Shown here: piece by piece, positions 45,766-57,628 of the stretch
Position numbering within the stretch: the stretch's first letter is position 1
Layout: each line of letters starts with the position of its first letter
NCBI GenBank assembly: GCA_024449915.1
Contig: JAMZAV010002035.1
Span: 107,005-171,004 of the forward strand
DNA from: Sweltsa coloradensis
Lineage: Eukaryota > Arthropoda > Insecta > Plecoptera > Chloroperlidae
Length of the DNA stretch: 64,000 nucleotides
Reading direction: 5' to 3'
Position numbers and translations under genes: made by a program
The notes under the pieces: generated by a model
The model's input: the letters and a program-made list of their open reading frames with translations, nothing else
What the model was told of the DNA's origin: nothing
Databases searched by the model: none

Positions 45766-46917
45766 TGTTTGTTCCCATTTACCCCTATGATATAGCATTA
45801 CACTATATGGCTCATTCCTCTTTACCCCATAGTATTCCTATTTACCCCTCATGGGTGTTCCCTTTTACCCCAAAAATATAAATTTTGGGGCAAATAGGAA
45901 TACCCCCTTTCCCTTACTTCTAAGAGAGAAAAGAGATAAAAATTTACAAAAATCATAATAAAGCACTCTCATATGTAGGAGATAAAATAGACATAGGCCT
46001 ACTGTCTTTTCTACATTTAATATGTATAAGAAGGGAAAATTCAATTTTTAAAACGTTGTCGTAAGAAACATATTACACTTTTTTTTGTAGTACCTTACAA
46101 GAGTCATAAAAATACCAACCAATAGTTACTTTTCTCAGTAGAATTGATTACATTATCAAAGAAGAAGGTATGGCCCTTACCAAACAATTTTTCATAAAAA
46201 TGTACATTTTCAAAATTTTGATTTATAAGGCTTGTTTCCAATTACCCCAATCTCCCCTAATTGATTTAAAAAGTAACCTCTCTCTAGATCATTTTAATGA
46301 TCAAGCTCAAATGTTATTAGGGCTGTGCTATGACATATAGTTTAAGCGGAATTATATGAAAATGTTGAAACAAACATTATAGTGATATATTTTTATTATT
46401 TGTGCCAAAAAAAGTTCAGAACCTCCAAAAAGAACACAAATTTGTATCAAAAGACTGAGGTTAGTAATATGGATATTCAGGGTTGATAAGGTAACGCCAA
46501 GAATAGATTTTACGTGTTCACACACGCGTGCGACCCGGCACCTCCACCATTTGTACGAATTCGGGCAAATTTACTATAGGCTACCCGGCACCTCCACCAA
46601 AACCATTGAATAATACTTGCACACCCCTAGAGAAAATGAATTATTTTCTTCTTGGATGAGGAAGAACTATTTCAATGTACCCTAATTACTGTTGGTATTT
46701 ATCAGAGGAGTGTATTTTTTAAGTAAAACATTATCCTTCACACGGTAGGCCTACAGTTGACAGAATACCGGGGCACTTCCCCTCCAAAATTGCAAACCGG
46801 TACAAATACGTCAGTTTAATGAGTCTCTAGGGACACCGGTACGAGTGTTCTGTAAACGGTAGGCCTACTGTAGGCCCTACCGGTCAAACTGAAACGTCTG
46901 GTCACCTTACTACTCAC

Positions 46918-47870
46918 ACACACAAATTCAAAATCGACTACCATATAGGCGTGCTGCTAAGTTCTATGCATAACATATTGGTCACGAGTTAGCTTTTAAG
47001 AAACGACGACCAGGCCATCGTGTGATTTGTGGTCAATTAAGTTGTTTTTAATTTGGAAGTCTAGGCATGGGTCACACTCACATCTTGCTCACTTGAATTA
47101 TTAAGCTTCCCAATTCAAACATTAAAATATTCTGCCCATAATATTAAAACTTAAAAAATTGTGGTGGTGTGGTGTCACAGCCTACTCATTAGTAATTTAT
47201 TTGTTATTAGGTTCGTTCGCCTGTGTTGCACTGCTCGGCAAGCTCATTTAGTTCAGTGCAGCAGTTCATCCAGTGCAGTCATTGCTAGCAAACAATAAAA
47301 ACTGTCGCTGGCAATTTGTTTTCTTTAAAACATAAATCTATTAAACATACCCTCAAAAAGACTTACCTTAGCACTTGAAAATGTAATATGTTTCATACCT
47401 AGGCTTATTATTAGTTAACAAAATAAGTCTTCAATACATCTATCCCTTATATTCTTGGCTCTAAATTCCTGCACTGTAGGCTACTATTGCACCGGCTCCA
47501 GAGCGCCTGCAGAAGTTCATGAACTAGTTGCTCTTGGCTTGTTCAGTCTGCACTTTTCAGACAAACGGCGACCATCTTCTTGCACCACGACTACAGGCGA
47601 ATGGTGAAATGTGCAATACGTAGTTCAGATTGGTGCAGAAAGTGCAGTACTGGTACAGGCAAACGAACCTAACATACCACATTAATTGGTTTGTTTTTAC
47701 CTATTTTGTTTATGTAGTAACTCTGGCATTCATTGTCCAAAATCTTTATTTTTTATATTTAGCCTACTTTAGGACAGTGTCTAATGTCATCAAATTTAGT
47801 TGGTCTTGGATTTCAATCTAGGCGGGTTGAAACAAATGATTTCTTGTTTTGAGTTCATATTTCACTTACA
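46918..47870. other. intergenic, no gene seen
   Basis: AT-rich sequence with scattered short duplications (GCAGTTCA/CAGTGCAG around 47.25-47.65 kb). No exon or element ends recognised. Confidence 0.4.
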
Positions 47871-47878
47871 ATAGTTAA

Positions 47879-48424
47879 GGCTCGTTTACAATCACTTAGC
47901 AACACGTTAAAACATAACGTAACGTACAGTAACATTATTGTGGTGTTTACAATCACATAACAACACGTTAAAAATTAATCATATACATGCCTATGTGTCA
48001 AATTCCTATATTGACTTACCGGAGTATACTTGAGAATGCAACCAATATCGGCCCACAAGTTTTGCTCCTTAATAGAATCTTTAAAATCATTTCTCTTCTT
48101 ATCATAAATAGTAGGACACATTTGCACCAGTTCAATCAATTTACCATCATCCATGGTTCACAATTGTAGGTTATGTGAGTTGTTGTTGTTTACAAACAAT
48201 CACATAACAACACAACAATGTAAGACTCGGCAACGGGCTGTGATTGGCTAAATTAAGAATAAAATTAACATATCGTACAGTAAAGTTGAGATTGGATCAA
48301 CTTCTTCATACGTTACGTGCGTTACGTTTCTTGCTATGTGATTGTAAACAACACAACTGTTTTCAATGGTTTCAACTTTCTTACGTTATGTTTTAACGTA
48401 TTGCTAAGTGATTGTAAACGAGCC
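47879..48424. mobile_element. TTAA-flanked MITE, 546 bp
   Basis: Ends GGCTCGTTTACAATCACTTA and its inverse, with TTAA directly on both sides (47875-47878, 48425-48428). A TTAA target points to piggyBac or Kolobok. Further GTTTACAATCACATAACAAC boxes occur inside in both orientations (47945, 48190, 48335). No gene. Confidence 0.8.
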
Positions 48425-48429
48425 TTAAC

Positions 48430-49835
48430 ACTTACATCATGGGGGTTTGGGAATTCGGATTCATATAGAAATTTCATGTGATTTCGCAACTAGAATCAAG
48501 TCAATCGGCAGTGCCTAACAGAAGTTATTTGTAAATTGTTAGTTTCAAATTTTCAATCAATGTTGATTTATTGAAAGTGAAATAATTAGATAGGTCAGTT
48601 TTCCGAGAATTTTAGCATTATATTCAGCTTTCTAGAAGAAACTCGAGATGTCACTTTGTCATTCTGATGAAGAAAAGACATTGGCTGGATTTGAGATTTG
48701 ACAGTGAATACGTGCTTAGGATTGGCTAAGGAAATAATTTTGTGATGACGTATCGTCGAGTTGAAAGGGGAACGGGTAGCCATCTTTGGCAGTCGACTGA
48801 GGGAATTCGAAAGGAGAGGTTGTGGCTTCGGCGTGGGAAGTTTTGTGTAAGGGTTCGAGTCCCGATTGTGGTCATGTAAAAAGCCAGTGAGCTTCAAATA
48901 TTTATATATTGTGCTAGGTGAGTTTGTGATAGTGTTGTGATAAGAAAAGTGGGCAGCAAACCCAAGAAGAAGTAAGTTGAGGAAGAGAAAGATTCATCAA
49001 AAACGAATTGCGCCAATTGCAGAATAGCCGAGTATTTCATCACCGAATGGATATTCGTGTGGAACTTAAAGGAAAATCTCGAGAACGTTGCAAAATATCT
49101 AAAAACTGTTTCTAGACCGCTATGGGGTTTTGTTAGAACAATATAATGCAAGAAAAAATATTCAAATTTAATGATCGGTGCGGTTTGTATTTAAGATATG
49201 CATTTAATTAATTAAAATTCTAATAAAAAACTTAATTACCATCACATTACAATATTTTTATGTACGGGCTATAGTTCTCACAAAGCCACATATCGGTCTA
49301 GAATCAGATTTTGGATATTTTGCATTGTTCTCGAGATATCCCGAAAAAACTGTAATTTTGTGTGGTTTTAATTTCGCGACTATCCCATCCTCTTAAGTAG
49401 CGTACGTGTTATCGTGAGGCATCGAGCCCAGGAATGTTTAAATGAGAATGCAAAGCAGCATAAGAAACATTAAAAGTAATCAAGGAGGAAGTGGCCTAAG
49501 GTAATGGCAAATATCCGGAAGAGTGAAATCGGTATTTAGAAACTGTGGAAGTGGACATTTTTGAAAAGAACTCAAGCATCTTGAAACAGTTTTATCTAAG
49601 ATAGGGTGCAAACCCAGTACTGTGACATTGAGCCTTAATTATTGGGCCAATGTATTTATGAAACCGGTGTTTAACATCACGGATTATCGATATCATAGAT
49701 CAAATGAAAGTAAAATTGAATTGTAGTTTCTGAACTAAAATCATCAGAACTTAGTTCTAAAATGGTTGCCGTAAAATATTGGAAGAACCGGAAATAAAAA
49801 GTGCGTTGCATCCTGGGATCAATTGAGATTCTAAC
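48430..49835. other. intergenic, no gene seen
   Basis: A B-box-like GGTTCGAGTCCCGA at 48853 suggests a SINE remnant but no A box or stems fit. The rest is unremarkable AT-rich DNA. Confidence 0.4.
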
Positions 49836-50051
49836 AATAGGGAATAAACCTTAACTTTTTTTATCACTCCACTACATTAAGGACTTCATTCTAAATAGGC
49901 CTACGTTAATTATATTATTTATTATTTAAATAAAATTTTCATTTATAAAAGTAAACTGAAAGTTGCATGAATAATAATGGCGGGAAAAATGAGCATCTAC
50001 GTCACTATATTATGGTACTGATGCGAATCGGCCAATAAGGTGATGCCATAC

Positions 50052-51842
50052 CAGTGGCGTGGCGAACTACTAAGAGTGATCGGTGCCTACAATATTTTAA
50101 CTATACCCACCCCTACTTTCGTGGGCAACAAGGGGGTCTGGGGGCGCGCCCCCAGTTTAGCCCCGCAGGGAATTTTTTCAATTTTGGTGATCCTAGAATG
50201 GATTTGGTGCGTTTTACCAGCAATTAATCTTATTTCATAGATGTTGATAGCCTCATTTTTATGTAATGAATTTTAATAAATAGCTGAAAAATGTTTTTGT
50301 TTAAACTCATAATTCCAACGGTTTGTCATTCTTTTTTGTCTTCCCCAGTTTAGCCCCGCAGGAGATTTTTTCAATTTTGGTGATCCTAGAATGTGGATTT
50401 GGTGCATTTTACCTGCAATTAATCTGATTTTATAAATGTTGATAGCCTCATTTTTATGTAATGATATTTTGATGAAATTTCTGAAAATATTATGTGTTTT
50501 TTTATGAACTCATAAAGCCAACGGTTTGTAATTCTTTTTTGTCTTCCCCAGATTAGCCCCGCAGGGAATTTTTTTAATTTTGGTGATCCTAGAATTGATT
50601 TGGTGCGTTTTACCGGCAATTTATATGATTTATTAGACGAGTGAGCGAAACGAATGAGGATTACTATTCAAGATAAACGGCGCTTATTCTGTGACTCTGT
50701 GCGTGTGTGTGCTAGTGTGTAGGCCTACTACAAAATCAGCCAAATGGCTGAACATATTGCGCTTATGTTCAAATTGTTGATTTCATAAAGCCAACGGTGT
50801 GTTATTCCTCTTCGCCTCCTCGTAGCGGCATATCCAGAATTTGGGAAAAAATACACATTGTGAAACTAATCAATGAAGAATTTAGTACTACAAGAAGAAT
50901 CCGGGGGCCTTCCCATTAAAAAATGTATATCCTGAATCGTTAGATAATTTGCTCGTTTTGGAAATCATTTTTGTTATTTTTTTCGTTTTCTCCGTTTATT
51001 GTCAGAGCCATTATTTGGGATTTAGGAAATCTACTTAAACGCACAATAATGAAAACTAGGGGCTCCGTGGGCTTGCCCCCGGGAAAATGTATATTCAAGG
51101 TAATTTGGTACAAATCTGTGCGTTTTGAAGAAACACTTTGTTAACAATATTTGAAGAGAAAAGATATGATTTTATTCTTTTACGGGCAAACTTGCTGTCT
51201 TGATCTAATTGAAATCAATGCTGTTTTATCTAGAAATTGTACTGGAAATACTTCAATCAATTCAAATAGGTCCAAGAATGTTCTTCTTATTGCATTTATT
51301 ATTGCATTTACGACGTCGACAATCATGTTTCATAAGTCGGTAACTTAAAACTTAAAACAGAAAACTCGAAAATGTTTTTGACGCGAATAATCTTTGCTGT
51401 TAAAGCGCCCTAAAACTACTAATACTTCCTCCATGCCACCAGCTGTTTATTTAATTTATAAATTCCCCAAATTAATCTATTCCATCAAATAAGCTATAGT
51501 ATATTACGAACGTATCTTTTCATTTAGCAGAATTGTTGAATTGCTACCTGTTATTAGTTAAGTTGAGAACTACTTGATGAATATCCATCATGCATATTGT
51601 CTGCACTTTTTCTAAATCATGATTCATGACAAACTTTTACATCAGTCCAGTAAAACTCTAATGTAAAGCCATACAATTCAGTATGTGTGTGATTTTAACA
51701 ATTAAAATAGTCATATAAAGTATATAAAATATCATGTTTCAATAAAAAGTAATGGATGGGTGGGTCCCTGCGGGACCACCCACCCACCCCTTTTGGTATC
51801 GGTGCCTGGGCTCCGATTTTGGTATTATTCGCCACGCCACTG
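50052..51842. mobile_element. hAT element, 1.8 kb, non-autonomous
   Basis: Ends CAGTGGCGTGGCGAA and its inverse, flanked by a perfect 8-bp duplication TGCCATAC (50044-50051, 51843-51850). It contains a three-unit array (next entry) and no transposase. Both sub-ends hold GGTGGGTGGGT/ACCCACCC-type runs. Confidence 0.9.
50151..50640. repeat. tandem repeat, about 200 bp, 2.5 units, within the hAT
   Basis: CCCAGTTTAGCCCCGCAGG begins units near 50151, 50346 and 50547; each continues with TTTTGGTGATCCTAGAAT and TTTGGTGCGTTTTACC, and GATAGCCTCATTTTTATG in the first two. Confidence 0.85.
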
Positions 51843-52426
51843 TGCCATACAGTGATATTAACTGTGCAATCTAAGTATGTATGTAAGCCATTGGTCTACA
51901 ATGCTCAAGCGTGCTCTAGACCTGAATCTTGACGCCACGTGCTGTTTTGCGCGGAAATAAAATACTACAAACTTTGAGCCTCAATAAAATATAAAACATT
52001 TTCTTTAAATTGCTTTTAATTGCAGTATAATGGCGTTTTAAGTGGTTTTCTATCCATTTCTTACACCCACGTCAATATTAATTGGACTTGGTGAATATTC
52101 CCTATTTGATTGGATCCCAAGAGATTTTCTAAAGCCGTCTAATTCAGGTTTTAGTTGTTGAGTGGGCCTTTTAATTAATGGTCCCTGGTGTACGCTCTTT
52201 CCTGGATTAAGTAGGTACATGATATTGTACAATATAGGGGGTCTGGGTGGGAGCTCCCCCCCCCCCCTGCCCGGAATTTTTTTCGATTCTTGGTGTGTGA
52301 GTGGAGTATTTTATCGAGTTTTAGGCATGTTTTTATCATCACATTTGTCAGTGTTGACTAGTAATGATTGTTGTGATTGCAAAATTATGTCAATAATTAA
52401 TGTTTAAATTAATTTTTGTTCTCAGG

Positions 52427-52801
52427 ATGGAAACAATGGAAGAAATCAGACCTGAGAAGGAAATAATAGTCATTAAAAAGGAACCACTTGATGAAATAGT
52501 GATTAAAGAGGAACCTTTACTAATTGATATTGACTACTTGCAAGACACATCTCTAATACAACAAGAAAAGGAAAGTCCTGCATTGCCTCATAGTCATGAC
52601 CGACCCACTCAACCTGTGTGCCCTTTGGAGGTGCAAAGTGCAGATTCTTTGACCACAAATAGGCCTACTCTCCTCATATCAATGTGTAGAATATGTTTAA
52701 AGGAAAGTCTTCTCCAACCAATTTTCCAATCAGAACAATCTTTGACAGAGAAGTTTGATATAGCTGCAAAGATCGCATTAGTTTGTCCTACACTGCGTAA
52801 G
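52427..52801 (+). CDS. ZAD protein exon A
   Basis: 125 codons. Acidic N-terminus with IKKEPLDE and IKEEPL, which match the SUMO consensus psi-K-x-E, then a Ser/Pro linker, then the first half of ZAD beginning SMCRICLKES. The open frame starts earlier (52400), but a CTCAG acceptor at 52421-52425 makes the ATG at 52427 the likely start. Confidence 0.8.
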
Positions 52802-55800
52802 GTGAGTAATTAAGCATGTCATCTAGGCATACGTGAAAAAGTTATTTCATTTTCCTTGAGGTAGTCTAATTTGTTTGTTCTTCATTTTTATCAACAAATA
52901 TTATTTCCAATGTCAAGTTACTAGGCCTTAGTAGGCCTACTAACACGTCAATAACCCAGGTATGGTGCCTACCGAATCTCCACAAGCAAGGTTCCCCAAA
53001 ATTCTGCTGGGAAATTGAGTACGGTAGGCCTTGCAATCTTTTCTTGTAATTTGTACGTGCTGTGTTTTCCATTGTATCTTATGCATTTCCAAAAATGTTC
53101 TGTAAAATGTTGGACTTAATCTTTTGAGTGCTGAGTATAGGGTTGCCAGGTGTCCCGTATTACCCGGGAAATCCCGTATTTGATGGGTGTTTCCCGCGTC
53201 CCGTATGCTCTAAGTATATCACGTATTTAGAATAAAGTAGGCCGTGTGCGCTTTTTCAAAAATACGCGCGGGCGTATAGTTACTAATCCCTTCCCCTCGG
53301 CCGGCCTTGGTGCCTGATCAGTCTGCCACTGCTACCGCTGGTGGTGGATGTTATTCAAGTGCATCATTAGCGCGGTGAGTCATTGTATCGAGTGTCTCTA
53401 GCCGTAACGTGATATTCTTAACCTCGGGCGCGGCGTGCGTGTGACAAACGCATTCGAACTTTCTTCTCGAAAATTGTCTGTTTCTTCATGAGTATTCCGG
53501 GTTCAAATGCGCATACTGAGAGAGTGTTTCTCTTATGAACAATAAATCGACAGATACAAGAAACCGTTGTTCCCAAGAACTTATTTCTGACGATCTTAAA
53601 GTAGCTATAAATTATGACCAAACTTGTAAAGAGTTTTTCAACTATGTACAAGGCAATTCAAAACTTCTTTCCTAGTGCAAAATCAAGCAATAAATATCAA
53701 TGATCTAATCATCAATGAAATGTGCCTATCAATAAAGTGATAATAATTTTGGTTCTATATTATATAAGTATAGCTATAATAGCTATACTTACTTTTCTGT
53801 ACATTCCTTATCTGATTATCTCCCTATTTCAATCACTATTTACTAATTGCTTAAAAATTTTCACTGAATAACTCTCAAATGCATTTTAAGCCCTTTCCCA
53901 AAAACACAACCCCAAAAAAAAATTCGCCTCCGGCAGCTCAGACCCCAGTATCACGACGCAAAGTACTGTCCCGTATTTGAGTTTCACTGATCTGGCAACC
54001 CTAGCTGAGTATATTTTGCAGAGTTCATACCCCTATGCTGAGTTATTTTTGACAAAAAGCACTTTTTGAAAAAAATCGGAAAAGGTTTTGATAGTTCCTT
54101 AAATGATGTGACATGTTTGAAAAAACATAATTCTCTCTCATACGACTTAAGACTAACCCCAAAACCACCCCCGACCCAAAACAACCCCCCCCCCCTGCAA
54201 AAAAACACGTATATAGAGGTACCTACTATAGTTCTCAAAATCATGTAAGATATTTGGAAAACCATTATTTTTGTTCCCATGATTGTAAAAAAAAAAAAAA
54301 CACAGATAGGGGTTGGATTGTTCCCAAAATTATGTGACATGTTTCAAAAACCATAATTCTCTCTCATAGGCCTACGACTTAAGACTAACCCCAAAACCAC
54401 CCCCGACCAAAACAACCCCCCTCCCCACCAAAAAAACATCCCCCCCGCAAAAAAAAACACAGATATGGGGTTCTCAAATCATGTACAAATATAAAGACTA
54501 GGAAAACGCTCAAGTCCCGCCGCGTTGATGGATGAGCGTAATTTTTTTAAAACAAAAAAACGGTAAAATTGCGATTTTTTTGACAAGTAATTTTTCGATT
54601 ACGCTCAAACTTTCACACGAATATATTAATTCATAAAATTAGAAAAAAATCATTAAAATCGGATAAAGCATGTAGGTTTTATAAGTCAAAAAAATTTTTA
54701 TCAAATTTGAAAAAATCGTAAAATTGCGATTTTCATGAGAAATAATTTTTCGATTACGCTCAGATTTCACAAGAATATATTAATTCATGAAATAAAGGTT
54801 CTTTGAAAAAATTATTACAATCGGATAAAGCATGTAGGTGTGTTATAGGCCCTAAGTCCAAGAAATTTATCAAATCAAAAAAAATCGTAAAATTGCGATT
54901 TTCATGAGAAATAATTTTTCGATTACCCTCAGATTTCACAAGAATAAAATGTGATAAACCTCCACCTCCCTTCGGGGGACCTGTAGGGTAAAAGGGGGGC
55001 CAACCTAGAAACTATGGTGGAGGGCTCACGGCTAGCTTGAAAATCAGTGAGAGTGTCGGGGGTAAGAGGTGTACACCAAACTGGTGACTTCCCAAGAACA
55101 AAATATAATATAAAAGGGGGGCCACCTGTGTTTATAGTAAATGCCTGGGAGCAAACAGGAATCTCCCAAGTATAATGCTAAAGTGGAGGGAGTAGGGGAA
55201 GTCTATTAACTCCGACAATGATTAATAACAAAATAAACCAGGTTTATTTGCTGGTATAAACATAACCGGTATAACATGAGTGGTTAATTAGGTCAATAAA
55301 CAATAATATGCAAAACAATGATTAAACAGTTCACCTGAGTGATAAGGTAATTGTTAAAGGCGGCAGCTGATACATACTAAAAAATGTCAAGTTAAATATG
55401 CCAATTCATAACACCTTAATCGTTATAACCGTAGGCCCAGACACTTGTATGCTAAAGGAAGTTGTGTATACAATACTGCCTGTCACATACAGGTGCAGGT
55501 CCCATATCACCCCAACACGACAAAGAGTGGAGCCCTTTTATCCACATGCAAACTTCTAACATAAATATTATGTTAACAAGCTCAGGCTTTATAACTTGTG
55601 GACTGGGTAGTCACCCTCCCAGATAAATGAAATAGTTTCCAGACTGTCTGGCATTAATAATAGGCAAGGTGAAAACTACAGCCTCTCTAAATACTATCAC
55701 AAAATTAAATTTGTAGGTGGCCATTACTTCAACTGTGTGGTAGGATAAAAATAATAATTAAATAAATGAAAAGGCGTTACTTCCACTTAAGCTGTAAAGG

Positions 55801-57597
55801 GCCCAAATAATCAATACAAACACCTCTGTGACTCTCTTCAAACAGATCGAATTCCCCATTATAAACAAATAAATATGTTGTTACACTCCCCATAGAATGA
55901 GTGGCACGAAAATAAACATACGAATAATCAAAACACTGGTTAGTCACTGGGCCTAACCCCTCCTTGGTCCAATAAGTGGTGGGGAGTGAAATAGTTTATG
56001 AACCGGTAAAAACAAAGGTAGTACAAAATTATCACTATACCACGCACAACTTCGCTGATGACCCGGAAAAAATATGCTGACTATAATACAAGTTTTTTTT
56101 TTTAATATGCAGAAATAACAAACACCACTATTCAAGCGGGCGTGCTTTGACACCTCTGACTTTACATTTACAGGCAGGGCCTAAATAGAGCTCATATACA
56201 CTCTGGAGCAGTACAATAACACCCAGCTACTGACTCGACGAAACAGTGGCGTGTAGCTCAGAATAAAACTTTGTAAGTAGGCTACACCGTACTCTCACTA
56301 GACTGCTTGGTAACAGTTTTAACAGTTTTCAAATACCGGGCAGTTCTATTTCACTACAAACCAGCAAAAAACACAGCCTAGCAGGGGCCCAAGGGATACA
56401 GTTCCGCCCTGTAGGCTACGAGCACGAAATGACAGTTGCTCGTGGTGAAAAATTCAAAGTACACGACAGAAGTCGCGTGAAACTTCACCCGTCCAACGGC
56501 GTCAAAGGTGGCCTAGCAATTTTAGAAGAAAAGTTTACATACCCGTGACCCCCCAACTTCCTCTCACTGACACTCAAAACCTGGCCGTGGTTCAGGACTG
56601 TATAGGAACGGCTAATCGTTCCTCCAGGGCTCCAGACCAGAAGCTGACGTCGCTTCCTTCTAGGGCTCAAACAGATGTCGATATCCTGTCTCAGGATCCC
56701 GCCACACAACTTGAAGGTTTCCGGGACTAGGCTGTGTGTCGGTTAGCTGTCCACAGCTGTTGTAGCTCTCGCTTTCTCTTCGAACAAACTCTCAAGGGCT
56801 CCAAAACATCGAACGCGGGACCCCAAACAAAACTAAACCACTATCGGGCGACTTGCTCCAATCTCGCCCGTCTGTCGACTGATCCCTCGCAGGTATTTCA
56901 AAGCCTCAACTGGGCTGGACGCGTACGTGATGTCATCATCGCCCAATCGGTTCAACATTCCGTCATCTTTCAGGTGAAATGTAGTCACCCTACTGTGGTT
57001 ATGAAAGCAGCTGATAACAAGAGTGGGGGGAACCTTGTAAGGGGCGGCAACTGTCGCGTTACATATATTAATTCATTAAAAAAAGGGTTTTCTGTAAAAA
57101 AAAATCATCACAATCAGATAAGCATGTAAGTGTTATAAGTCTAAGAAATGTTTTAAAAAATCAAAAAATCGTAAAATTGCGATTTTTACAAGAAATAATT
57201 TTTCAAATTGCGCTCAAAAACGTGGCAGTTCTAATTTCAGAGATTTTGAAGGCCCCATAAAATTTAATCGCAATTGGAGTATTGGGTTTAGCCGGAATCG
57301 TGTTAACAAAAAGGCACACAAAAATACAAAAAAAAAAACATTCCGGAATTTTTTTTCTCCTGTGGTAGTAGAATTGGAATCTTCGTTTTGCTCCGCTACG
57401 CTCATCCAAAAAACATTATGTTTTTTTTCCCATGATTGTAAAACTACTCCAAAACAACCACCTCATAAAAAATTTAAAAAAAACACAGAAAGTTGTTTGG
57501 ATAAAGATAGGCAAATTCTTAAAATTATGGGGACATGTTTCAAAAACCTGAATTCTCTCTCATACGATACACACACACCCCCACACAACCCACCCCC

Positions 57598-57628
<31 letters not shown>

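Larger units (their letters stand above)
42906..46257. mobile_element. pogo-like element inside the hAT, TA-flanked
   Basis: Inverted ends GGGGAGATTGGGGTAATT with TA at 42904-42905 and 46258-46259. The end resembles that of the 4097-8350 element (GGGG..GTAATTGG). Subterminal GGGGCAATAAGGAAC / GGGGCAAATAGGAA boxes near 43140, 43195, 43485, 45840 and 45890. Holds a LINE fragment in its middle. Confidence 0.8.
42114..46909. mobile_element. hAT element, 4.8 kb, carrying nested insertions
   Basis: Ends TAAGGTGACCA and its inverse, flanked by a perfect 8-bp duplication CTACTCAC (42106-42113, 46910-46917). Without the nested pogo-like element it is about 1.4 kb. Terminal parts contain GTACCGG-type boxes (46.5-46.9 kb). 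No hAT transposase is left. Confidence 0.85.

Noticed and set aside
49842..52106. A larger TA-flanked element with GGGAATA ends around the 1.8 kb hAT
   Set aside because: Only about nine terminal bases agree and flanks are not convincing.
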